A DNA stretch of 6,741 nucleotides from Treponema sp. (GTDB lineage Bacteria > Spirochaetota > Spirochaetia > Treponematales > Breznakiellaceae): positions 1 through 6,741 of the forward strand of contig JAITHH010000303.1 of NCBI GenBank assembly GCA_031280065.1. The letters run 5' to 3'. Below, piece by piece: positions 1 through 5,562 of this stretch; positions within the stretch are counted from its first letter, which is position 1; every line of letters starts with the position of its first letter. The translations under genes and the position numbers were made by a program. The notes under the pieces were generated by a model, which was not told the DNA's origin, ran no database searches, and worked only from the letters and a program-made list of their open reading frames with translations.

Positions 1-396
1 ATAAAAATGGACGAACCGGCGGTATTGAAGGGCGGTCTTGCAGGACTCCAGCAGGGTCCGGAAACCGGACTTGCCCCGGGGGACCGGCATCCCTCCCAGG
101 AGCCGGGTAAAGGTTCCCAAAAAGGGAGTTTCCACCGTGGCTTCCAGCAGGGTATGCCAGGTCATCCGGGGCCATACCGCGCCGCTCACCAGAACCGGGT
201 CCAGGAACGTAGTGTGGTTTGAGACCAGCACCGCCCGGGAAACGCCCCGCAGCTTTTGCCGGTTTTTATAGCGGGTTCCCAGCAGCATCGCGTTGAAGGT
301 TTGAGCAATGATGAATACCGGGTAGAAGGTCAGTACCGACACAATCCGAAAAGGCAGCGAACAATCAATGAGCGGTCTGCCGCGCTTATAAGCCAT
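1..396 (-). CDS. PlsC-type lysophospholipid acyltransferase, N-terminal part (truncated by window edge)
   Basis: This is the first 132 codons of a gene that runs off the left edge. The family transfers a fatty acyl chain to lysophosphatidic acid or a related lysolipid at the cytoplasmic membrane, making phosphatidic acid for phospholipids. I see a hydrophobic segment at about residues 18-40, then NHTTFLDPV with the catalytic H-X4-D pair (His61, Asp66), and GGMPVPRG at 101-108, which matches the second conserved block around the glycerol-phosphate site. The later blocks (FPEGTR and the proline block) lie outside the window. The start at 396 has an AGGGGG ribosome site (plus-strand 402-407) five bases upstream and follows the glycosyltransferase stop by 21 nt, so it is probably the last visible gene of a minus-strand operon. 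Its substrate cannot be told from this part; next to a glycosyltransferase, it could acylate a glycolipid precursor rather than be the housekeeping PlsC. Confidence 0.88.
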   Translation of the reverse strand, partial: MAYKRGRPLIDCSLPFRIVSVLTFYPVFIIAQTFNAMLLGTRYKNRQKLRGVSRAVLVSNHTTFLDPVLVSGAVWPRMTWHTLLEATVETPFLGTFTRLLGGMPVPRGKSGFRTLLESCKTALQYRRFVHFY

Positions 397-417
397 AGAC
401 GCCCCCTTGGACTTGCA

Positions 418-1566
418 TCACGTAACCACCCGCCCTTTCCAGAGGAAACCCCGCCCGGAGATCGTCCTGAACCAGGACCAGCCGGCCATGTACAGGAGAT
501 TCAGGTACAGGAGGGGCCAGAGGAATCCATACCACCAGTTGAGCCGCAGCCCCAGGAACATGAAAACCCAGGTAAGGGTATAGAGGATAACCACCGCGAA
601 GATATGGAGGGTCCAGGGGCTGGACACGGCCATACAGAGGAACAGCAGGGGGAAGGGGAAGAACAGGAAGAAGAACACCGCGATTGCCATAAGAAAGAGG
701 AGCAGCGTGTTTTTTCCCAGAAAATCGAAAATATTTTTGCCGATTCCCGTTACTGCGGCCCGGTAGCCCTCGTACATCCGGCATTTGACATGGTCGGCAA
801 TGTTGAGGAAGCGGGTACCGTAGCCCTTGCTTTTCACGTAGCGGGCCATGTAAATATCCTCGCTGGTTTTTTTCTTGAACGCCTCGCAGCCGCCAATAGC
901 CTGGAACACCTCGCGCTTAATCACAATGTACTGGCCGATGGCCGCGGAAAAGCATCTCAGCTTGGTAAAGCGGTTGAGAAACAGGGGGATAAAAAAGCCC
1001 GTGAGGAAGAACATCAGGGGGACAGTGATCACCTCGCCGAAGGTGCGGAAGACCTGCCCGATGTAGCCGGAGATCATATCCGCCTTGAGGCCTTGGAGAT
1101 TGGTAACCGCCCAGGAAATGCTGGTCGGGCCGTGCCGCGTGTCCGCGTCGGTAAAGAGGAGAATCTCGCCTTTTGCCTGCGCTGAGAGCTGATGCAGGGC
1201 GAAAGGCTTGCCGTACCAGTCCTCCGGCAGGGGCCTGCCCGTGAAGACCCGGACCCGGCTGTCCTCAGCGGCGATGCGCTCCAGGATGGCGGCGGTGGCA
1301 TCCGTGGAATTATCGTTGAGCACCAGTATCTCGTAGTTTTTGTACACCTGATCCCGCAGCGAATTCAGGCAGCGTTCGATATTCTTTTCCTCATTCCGCG
1401 CGGGGATGAGTACCGAAACCAGCGGCCCGTCAAAAATCCGCGAACTCATGGTAAAACGCCATATCTCATAGTGGTTTGCCAGGGAGAACAGGAAGAAGTA
1501 GGAAGCCGCCGCAACCAGCGCGTTATAGTAGTAGGGACTTAACAATTCTGACAGCCAGTCGAACAT
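418..1566 (-). CDS. Membrane-anchored family 2 glycosyltransferase (CrtQ/HpnI-like architecture)
   Basis: A 382-residue GT-A fold glycosyltransferase that should transfer a sugar from a nucleotide-sugar donor to a lipid or polyisoprenoid acceptor at the inner membrane. An N-terminal membrane helix (about 14-33) precedes the catalytic domain: VSVLIPARNEE at 50-60, LVLNDNSTD at 81-89 with the nucleotide-binding Asp, FTDADT at 138-143 as the metal-binding DXD, and TSEDIYM at 234-240 as the ED catalytic-base motif. RMYEGYRAAVTGIGKN (263-278) takes the place of the QxxRW motif of processive synthases and resembles that segment in carotenoid and hopanoid-type transferases. Three further helices follow at about 287-312, 318-340 and 345-365. 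I chose the start at 1566 because the protein aligns from there and GAGG (plus-strand 1572-1575) lies five bases upstream; the open frame extends upstream only across the TPR gene. It follows that gene by 22 nt. Acceptor and sugar are unknown. Confidence 0.9.
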   Translation of the reverse strand: MFDWLSELLSPYYYNALVAAASYFFLFSLANHYEIWRFTMSSRIFDGPLVSVLIPARNEEKNIERCLNSLRDQVYKNYEILVLNDNSTDATAAILERIAAEDSRVRVFTGRPLPEDWYGKPFALHQLSAQAKGEILLFTDADTRHGPTSISWAVTNLQGLKADMISGYIGQVFRTFGEVITVPLMFFLTGFFIPLFLNRFTKLRCFSAAIGQYIVIKREVFQAIGGCEAFKKKTSEDIYMARYVKSKGYGTRFLNIADHVKCRMYEGYRAAVTGIGKNIFDFLGKNTLLLFLMAIAVFFFLFFPFPLLFLCMAVSSPWTLHIFAVVILYTLTWVFMFLGLRLNWWYGFLWPLLYLNLLYMAGWSWFRTISGRGFLWKGRVVT

Positions 1567-1588
1567 ATGAACCTCGTATCCCGCCGTA

Positions 1589-2398
1589 TCAGGATTTCGC
1601 AAGCAGATCGTGCGCGAATTGGTTGGTGGGGTAGACACCCAAGGCCCGCACCAGCCAGGGACGGGCTTCGGCGTACTTCTTCTGCTGGACGTAGGCGTAG
1701 CCGATGGCGGCATACACATTAAAGCGGTCGTCCCGGTGCAGGTCCCGGTCATAGCGGCCCGCAATGTCTTCCATCATTTGAATTCCCTTCCGGTAGTTGT
1801 TAAACGGCGCGGGCGCGTAGACCCAGCGGGAGGCGATCATGATCTGGGAGGCCGTGTTCCGGGGGTTCAGTTCCAGGGCGTTCTTGGCAAAACGCTCCAC
1901 CTTGAGCCCGTTAGCCATGGCGTAGGACACGGGCCGCACCGCGCAGGACCGGGAAATGTTTTCCGCCAGCATCTGGTAGGCCTCCGCGCCGGGCTCCGCC
2001 TCCAGCGCCTGTTCCGCCCAGGCAATCCCCGCCTCATAGCGGGCCGCAGCCTCGTTCTTCCGCTCCTCATTCTGATAGGCCTTGCCCATCATGTACTCGC
2101 AGCGGGAGAGGAGAATACCGCGCACCGCCCCCGCGGGCAGGGCTTCGGCGCGGCGTTTCGCCGCCTCGTACAGGGGACGAATCCCCTCGGCGTCGAGGGT
2201 TTGCTCATACACGGCGTCCCGCAGGAGGATAAACCAGTCAGGCAGGGGATCGCGGCGCCATTCCTGCGCTTCTATACTCATAGTGAGGATCAGAAGATAA
2301 AGAATATGGGGGGCCCAGGCCCCCCAAGCCCCCCTCCGGCCTTGCGCGTGATCCGGCAGGGGCGCGGGAGCAGATGATCGTACAATTGTTGGGTTCAT
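1589..2398 (-). CDS. Probable exported TPR-containing protein
   Basis: About 269 residues from the ATG at 2398, or 230 from the internal ATG at 2281. The C-terminal part has tetratricopeptide-like helix pairs, clearest at about 229-262 (AAIGYAYVQQKKYAEARPWL, then ALGVYPTN), and the middle (residues about 60-150) is also alanine-rich paired helices. Such proteins are scaffolds for protein-protein contacts; no enzymatic motif is visible. Residues 31-44 (HILYLLILTMSIEA, then QEW) look like a signal-peptide core with a cleavage site after Ala44, so export to the periplasm is likely. The n-region is oddly long and rich in G, A, P, R and W because it is encoded by a GC-rich palindromic repeat (2308-2325 and flanks). 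I prefer the start at 2398 since it lies four bases after the helicase stop and so could be reached by coupled translation, and because the 2281 start would lose the hydrophobic core; neither has a good ribosome site. The function is not recognised. Confidence 0.8.
   Translation of the reverse strand: MNPTIVRSSAPAPLPDHAQGRRGAWGAWAPHILYLLILTMSIEAQEWRRDPLPDWFILLRDAVYEQTLDAEGIRPLYEAAKRRAEALPAGAVRGILLSRCEYMMGKAYQNEERKNEAAARYEAGIAWAEQALEAEPGAEAYQMLAENISRSCAVRPVSYAMANGLKVERFAKNALELNPRNTASQIMIASRWVYAPAPFNNYRKGIQMMEDIAGRYDRDLHRDDRFNVYAAIGYAYVQQKKYAEARPWLVRALGVYPTNQFAHDLLAKS
2308..2325. repeat. GC palindrome inside the TPR gene leader
   Basis: A perfect inverted repeat, GGGGGGCC, a two-base CA loop, then GGCCCCCC. 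It sits in a longer GC-rich tract (about 2306-2375) whose base composition differs from the flanking coding sequence, and falls within the predicted n-region of the TPR protein's signal peptide. It looks like part of a dispersed intergenic repeat rather than a terminator, as no T-run follows on either strand. Confidence 0.6.
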
Positions 2399-2402
2399 GG
2401 TA

Positions 2403-4421
2403 TCAATATAGCGTACCGGGGGCGAATTTACTCTTAATCTGCGCAAAATAATCATCCGCTTCATCCGCTTCCACCGCCTTCTCGCCCTCGTGGTATTCAA
2501 TCAGATGCGCCGGAATCTCCGCCAGAAACGGCGAAGGGGCGCTGTCCCCGACGGTCTGCGCCTTCCGCCGCTTCTGGCAGCTCGTGATGTAGAGCTTGTC
2601 CCGGGCGCGGGTAATCGCCACGTAGAAGAGCCGCCGCTCCTCCTCCAGATTGCCCTCGCCTTCCTCGATGCTGCGGGCGTGGGGGATGATTCCGTCCTCC
2701 GCCCCGGCGATGAAGACCACGGGGAATTCCAGCCCCTTGGAAGCGTGAATCGTCATCAGGTTGACCTTGCCCAGGCCCGCTTCCTCGCCGGGGCCGTCGT
2801 CATTGCTCGTGATAAGGCTGATCCGGTTGAGGTATGCGTACAGGCCCGAATCGGGGGTGTCGGGGTTCTTTTCCCAGTCCTCGATGGAGCGGATAAGGTT
2901 CTCGATGTTGAGGAATTTCCAGCGGGCGGCTTTCTCGTTCTTGCTGTGTTCCGACACCAGGTAGGACCAGTAATCGATCCGGTCCGTCAGGAGCCGTACC
3001 TGCTGGGAGAGGGGCGGCTTCCGGCTCAGAATCTGCTCCCGGAACCCCTCGATGAGTTCCATGAAACGGTCGATTTCCGCCTTGCCCGTATCCTGGAACA
3101 GGGTATCCTGGGCGTAGCGGACCTGGCCCATCGCGTCCCAGAGGCTTCCCTCCCGCTTCTTGGCCAGGTCCGAGAGGCCCGTGATGGTGCTCTTGCCGAT
3201 TCCCCGCCGGGGGGTGTTGATGATCCGCAGGAGATTCACGTCGTCATCGTGGTTGGCGATGACCCGCAGATAACTCAGCACATCCTTGATCTCCTTGCGC
3301 TGGAAGAAGCTGGTTCCCCCGGAGACCCGGTAGGGAATGTTTGCCGCGAGGAACGCCTCTTCAATGCTCCGGGTCATGGAGTTGGTCCGGATCAGCACCC
3401 CGAAGTCCTCGTATTTGAGCCGCTCCCGGATGCGGAGTTCCCGGATCCGCGCGGCGATGAAGTCCGCCTCCTCACTCTCGTTCTGGGGATGAAAGAGTTC
3501 GATGGGCTTGCCCCCGCCGTTGCCCGACCAGAGGGTCTTCTCCTTCCGGTTGGTGTTGTTGGAGATGACCCCGTTGGCCGCTTCGAGGATCGTGGTGGTG
3601 GAGCGGTAGTTCTGCTCCAGCTTGATTTCCTCCACGCCGGGGAAGTCCCGCTCGAACATCAGGATATTCTCGTAGTTGGCCCCCCGCCATGAGTAGATGG
3701 ACTGGTCATCATCCCCCACGACGCAGACATTCCGGTCCGCCAGGAGGCGCATCAGCCGGTACTGGATAAAGCTCGTGTCCTGAAACTCGTCCACCATGAT
3801 GTAGCGGTAGCGCCGCCGGTACGTCTCCCGGATATCCGGGCGGGTTTCAAAGAGTTCGATGGGGAGCGTGAGCAGATCGTCAAAGTCCAGGGCGTTGAAG
3901 ACCTTGAGCCCGTGCTGGTATTCGCGGTAGACCCCCTCGAAATCGGCGCTTGCCCCGGCTCCCCAGCGGAGCGACCCGATCTTGACGCCGGAGAAGATGA
4001 ATCCCAGCTTGTAGAGGTCCACCCCTTCGGGGGACAGCTTGCATTCCCGCAGGCTCTCTTTGATGAGTTCATAGCGGTCGGTTTCATCATATATAGAAAA
4101 GTTTTTGCGGTAGCCGAGGATTTCGATCTCCTCCCGCAACAGCTTGACCCCGAATGCGTGAAACGTGCTCACCGTGAGGTTCTGGAGCTTCTTCCCGGTG
4201 AGTTCCTTGACCCGGCTTTCCATTTCCCGGGCCGCCTTGTTGGTAAAGGTCAGGGCCAGGATAGCCGATTGGGGGATGCCCCGCTCCAGCATGTGGGCGA
4301 TCCGGTAGGTGATCACCCGCGTCTTGCCGGAACCTGCCCCGGCGATGATCAGCACCGGCCCCTCCAGGGCTTGTACCGCCCGGAGCTGGGGGCCGTTCAG
4401 TTCTGTTTGAAGATGCGTCAT
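2403..4421 (-). CDS. rep: Superfamily 1A ATP-dependent DNA helicase (Rep/PcrA/UvrD family, closest to Rep in size)
   Basis: A 672-residue 3'-5' DNA helicase that unwinds duplex DNA using ATP in replication restart, clearing of proteins from forks, or repair. All family motifs are present: Q motif LNGPQLRAV (8-16), Walker A GAGSGKT (28-34), Ia LALTFTNKAA (55-64), Ib TVSTFHAFG (83-91), II VDEFQDT (210-216), III VVGDDDQSIYSWRG (234-247), IV LEQNYRST (268-275), V NLMTIHASKGLEF (554-566) and VI VAITRARDKL (601-610). GGTSFF (368-373) and the DDDQSIYSWRG form of motif III are as in Rep, and the length equals E. coli Rep (673). There is no long PcrA-type C-terminal extension, although several stretches resemble PcrA, so the rep symbol is a best guess within the family. 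The start at 4421 fits the usual family N-terminus; the open frame upstream crosses intergenic repeats and the chorismate mutase gene's 3' end and is spurious. It heads the operon with the TPR gene. Confidence 0.95.
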   Translation of the reverse strand: MTHLQTELNGPQLRAVQALEGPVLIIAGAGSGKTRVITYRIAHMLERGIPQSAILALTFTNKAAREMESRVKELTGKKLQNLTVSTFHAFGVKLLREEIEILGYRKNFSIYDETDRYELIKESLRECKLSPEGVDLYKLGFIFSGVKIGSLRWGAGASADFEGVYREYQHGLKVFNALDFDDLLTLPIELFETRPDIRETYRRRYRYIMVDEFQDTSFIQYRLMRLLADRNVCVVGDDDQSIYSWRGANYENILMFERDFPGVEEIKLEQNYRSTTTILEAANGVISNNTNRKEKTLWSGNGGGKPIELFHPQNESEEADFIAARIRELRIRERLKYEDFGVLIRTNSMTRSIEEAFLAANIPYRVSGGTSFFQRKEIKDVLSYLRVIANHDDDVNLLRIINTPRRGIGKSTITGLSDLAKKREGSLWDAMGQVRYAQDTLFQDTGKAEIDRFMELIEGFREQILSRKPPLSQQVRLLTDRIDYWSYLVSEHSKNEKAARWKFLNIENLIRSIEDWEKNPDTPDSGLYAYLNRISLITSNDDGPGEEAGLGKVNLMTIHASKGLEFPVVFIAGAEDGIIPHARSIEEGEGNLEEERRLFYVAITRARDKLYITSCQKRRKAQTVGDSAPSPFLAEIPAHLIEYHEGEKAVEADEADDYFAQIKSKFAPGTLY

Positions 4422-4428
4422 GCCGCCT

Positions 4429-4457
4429 ATTGTACCCGGAGATGCCGCCCTGTTCAA
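4429..4457 (-). promoter_or_regulatory. Sigma70-like promoter of the helicase operon
   Basis: On the minus strand, TTGAAC (plus positions 4452-4457), a 17-bp spacer, and TACAAT (4429-4434). The -10 box ends only seven bases before the helicase ATG at 4421, so a start seven bases downstream would put the transcript's 5' end at or next to the A of the ATG. The mRNA could be leaderless, although AGG lies four bases before the ATG. The promoter begins a few bases beyond the edge of the repeat cluster at 4462. Confidence 0.55.
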
Positions 4458-4461
4458 AGTC

Positions 4462-4581
4462 CGCCAAGTAAACGCGCCCGCAGGGCGTTGAGGCGGTCTC
4501 TGCGGGACGGCGCAGTGCCGTTGCGGGGGTTCCACCCACAAACCCCCGCCAAGCAGCCGCGCCCGCAGGGCGTTGAGTCGG
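4462..4581. repeat. Direct-repeat pair with intervening hairpins (intergenic repeat element)
   Basis: Two 35-bp copies, 4462-4496 and 4547-4581, lie 85 bp apart and match at 31 of 35 positions, with an uninterrupted 20-bp identical core (4473-4492 and 4558-4577). Each core contains the small palindrome CGCCC-GCA-GGGCG. Between the copies are two more hairpins: ACGGC-GCAGT-GCCGT (4507-4521), and GCGGGGGTT paired with AACCCCCGC (4523-4531 and 4541-4549) around a nine-base loop. The alternation of direct repeat and hairpin suggests duplicated units of a dispersed repeat family. Confidence 0.7.
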
Positions 4582-4664
4582 CGATGCGGCCTGGCGTAGC
4601 GCTCGTAATGCCCCTTATTAGCACAGATGCGCGAAGGCTTTAGCCTGAGCAGGGCGCGGCCGGA

Positions 4665-4693
4665 GGGCCATCGAACCGTAGGTTCGATGGCCC
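4665..4693. repeat. Perfect 13-bp inverted repeat downstream of the chorismate mutase gene
   Basis: The arms at 4665-4677 and 4681-4693 (GGGCCATCGAACC and its exact complement) surround a three-base GTA loop. The structure lies about 20 bases past the chorismate mutase stop codon, where it could end or stabilise the minus-strand transcript. There is no T-run after it on either strand, so it is not a standard intrinsic terminator. The inner GAACC/GGTTC loop echoes a smaller hairpin at 6424-6438 in the right-hand element. Confidence 0.75.
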
Positions 4694-4713
4694 CCCGGTC
4701 CCCCCGGTTAAAA

Positions 4714-5100
4714 TCACGCTGAGCGGTCAGGACGGAGGACTTCGGCGCCGTTTTGATATACGTGACTGGGGCTGGAGCCTTCATCAAGATAGCAATGCAG
4801 CAGAACCCGGATAACCCGCTCCAGCCCTCCCCGTGCGGCGGCTTCCTGGACGGCGAACAGGGCCAAATCCGCCCCCCTGCCGGATTGACGGAGAGCTGCG
4901 GCGGGATTCTTCGCGTCCAAATCGGGCGTTACCGAGAAGATCAGAGAGACAATATCCCCCTCCGCCAGACGGTTCCGCTCCAGCAGCGCGTCATAGAGCG
5001 CGGCAACCCGCTTGCATATATCCACTTCCCCGTTTTCACAGCGAGTGGCCCCCCGCAGCGCGTAGAGCCGCTTTCCCGCCTCCGCCGTTTTGCCGTTCAT
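4714..5100 (-). CDS. aroH: Chorismate mutase, AroH type
   Basis: A 128-residue cytoplasmic enzyme converting chorismate to prephenate (EC 5.4.99.5), the first step towards phenylalanine and tyrosine. It matches the trimeric Bacillus subtilis AroH family (127 residues there) over its whole length. I see LRGATRCENGE (15-25) with the equivalent of active-site Arg7 at Arg16; SVTPDLDAKNPAAALR (56-71); VQEAAARGGLERVIRVL (84-100) holding the equivalents of Glu78 (Glu86) and Arg90 (Arg98); and HVYQNGAEVLRPD (113-125) with Tyr115 and Arg123 matching Tyr108 and Arg116. The position of B. subtilis Cys75 appears to be Ala83. The family is monofunctional, with no fused prephenate dehydratase or DAHP synthase domain. 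Its ATG overlaps the stop of the upstream membrane-protein gene by ATGA, and a strong GGGGGAGGG ribosome site lies eight bases before it. No other shikimate-pathway gene is in the window. Confidence 0.92.
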   Translation of the reverse strand: MNGKTAEAGKRLYALRGATRCENGEVDICKRVAALYDALLERNRLAEGDIVSLIFSVTPDLDAKNPAAALRQSGRGADLALFAVQEAAARGGLERVIRVLLHCYLDEGSSPSHVYQNGAEVLRPDRSA

Positions 5101-5450
5101 CCGCCGTTCCCTCCCCCTGCCGCCAGAATAAAGAGCGCAAAAGCGGCGGTAATCGCCCCGAAGCCCCCCAACAGCACATACGAACCGGCTCCGAGCAAAA
5201 AACGATACCTCCCCCGGCGGAACAGAAACCGGAAGGCGGCGGCTATCCCATAGCCTGATGCGATAAGCAGGGCCGCGCCGAAACCGGAAGTCAGCCTGAG
5301 CAGCGCCGCTTGAGTGCCGTCCATAAAGCCCTGCCTGATACCCACCGCGTATAAGAAGAGGGAAAAGCAGTCCATCATAAAGAGAAAGAGGCTCCCCCTT
5401 CTTATCAAGAGAGGAATCAAAGACGGTCCCGGCAGTCTAATAAAGCCCAT
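5097..5450 (-). CDS. Small hypothetical membrane protein, three predicted helices
   Basis: A 117-residue protein I do not recognise. Hydrophobic stretches at about 19-38, 48-73 and 84-112 suggest three membrane-spanning helices, with Arg-rich turns (RFLFRRGRYR, about 74-83) probably on the cytoplasmic side, and a Gly-rich C-terminus (AAGGGNGG). No enzymatic or transport motif is visible. Its stop codon overlaps the start of the chorismate mutase gene by four bases, so the two are co-transcribed and probably translationally coupled. I chose the ATG at 5450 because an AAGGGGAG ribosome-site-like run precedes it, though its spacing is very short; a later start at the MMDC pair (about residue 25) is possible but would clip the first helix. 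A functional link to aromatic amino-acid synthesis is not implied by the sequence; the pairing may be fortuitous. Confidence 0.75.
   Translation of the reverse strand: MGFIRLPGPSLIPLLIRRGSLFLFMMDCFSLFLYAVGIRQGFMDGTQAALLRLTSGFGAALLIASGYGIAAAFRFLFRRGRYRFLLGAGSYVLLGGFGAITAAFALFILAAGGGNGG
5109..5117 (-). promoter_or_regulatory. Ribosome-binding site of chorismate mutase gene inside upstream gene
   Basis: GGGGGAGGG on the minus strand, eight bases before the ATG at 5100. It lies within, and encodes part of the Gly-rich tail of, the upstream membrane protein. It supports the chosen start and independent or coupled initiation. Confidence 0.7.
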
Positions 5451-5480
5451 CTCCCCTTCGTTCCTCCATTTCCCGGAAAA

Positions 5481-5490
5481 TTACCGGTAA
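5481..5490. promoter_or_regulatory. Palindrome TTACCGGTAA in the divergent intergenic region
   Basis: A perfect 10-bp palindrome in the 112-bp region between the divergently transcribed membrane-protein/chorismate mutase pair and the SPFH-like gene. It lies upstream of both coding starts and about 15 bp from the plus-strand -35 box, so it could be an operator half or whole, but a single 10-bp palindrome can arise by chance. Confidence 0.25.
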
Positions 5491-5505
5491 GCCTCCGCGC
5501 TTCCC

Positions 5506-5535
5506 TTGTCCCGCGCCAGTATATTAGGTTATAAT
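5506..5535 (+). promoter_or_regulatory. Sigma70-like promoter of the SPFH-like gene
   Basis: TTGTCC (5506-5511), an 18-bp spacer, and a consensus TATAAT (5530-5535). Transcription would begin near 5542, giving a leader of about 20 bases that contains GGGGAAGG (5551-5558), four bases before the ATG at 5563. The -10 box and ribosome site together decide the start and exclude the upstream in-frame ATG at 5506, which falls in the promoter. Confidence 0.75.
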
Positions 5536-5562
5536 GCAAACATATCATACGGGGAAGGTACT

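Larger units (their letters stand above)
4422..4713. other. Gene-free interval between helicase and chorismate mutase genes, filled by repeats
   Basis: These 292 bases contain no credible gene. Apart from the helicase promoter at the left edge, the stretch is occupied by direct repeats (4462-4496, 4547-4581), hairpins (4507-4521, 4523-4549) and a long inverted repeat (4665-4693). Open frames crossing it have no ribosome sites and are low-complexity in Arg, Pro and Ala. Confidence 0.7.

Noticed and set aside
256..1185. Plus-strand open frame of 309 codons antisense to the glycosyltransferase gene
   Set aside because: It is rich in Glu, Gly, His and Gln with no domain, and lies exactly opposite a well-supported gene whose GC-rich third positions keep this frame open.
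1567..1764. 66-codon upstream extension of the glycosyltransferase
   Set aside because: It overlaps the TPR gene in another frame, is low-complexity, and the ATG at 1566 has a ribosome site and begins the first membrane helix.
2490..3692. Plus-strand open frame of 400 codons antisense to the helicase gene
   Set aside because: The minus strand encodes all canonical helicase motifs here; the plus frame has no recognisable motif or ribosome site.
4462..4581. CRISPR array
   Set aside because: There are only two imperfect copies with hairpin-rich DNA between them, and no cas gene.
4665..4693. Intrinsic terminator of the chorismate mutase operon
   Set aside because: The stem is strong, but no U-tract follows on the minus strand; listed as a repeat instead, with a possible role at the transcript end.
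4422..4787. In-frame 122-codon upstream extension of the helicase
   Set aside because: It crosses the helicase promoter, the repeat cluster and the 3' end of the chorismate mutase gene, and no family member has such an N-terminus.
5451..5562. Minus-strand promoter for the membrane-protein/chorismate mutase pair
   Set aside because: AT-rich candidates such as TAATAT and TATAAC occur, but none has a credible -35 box at proper spacing.
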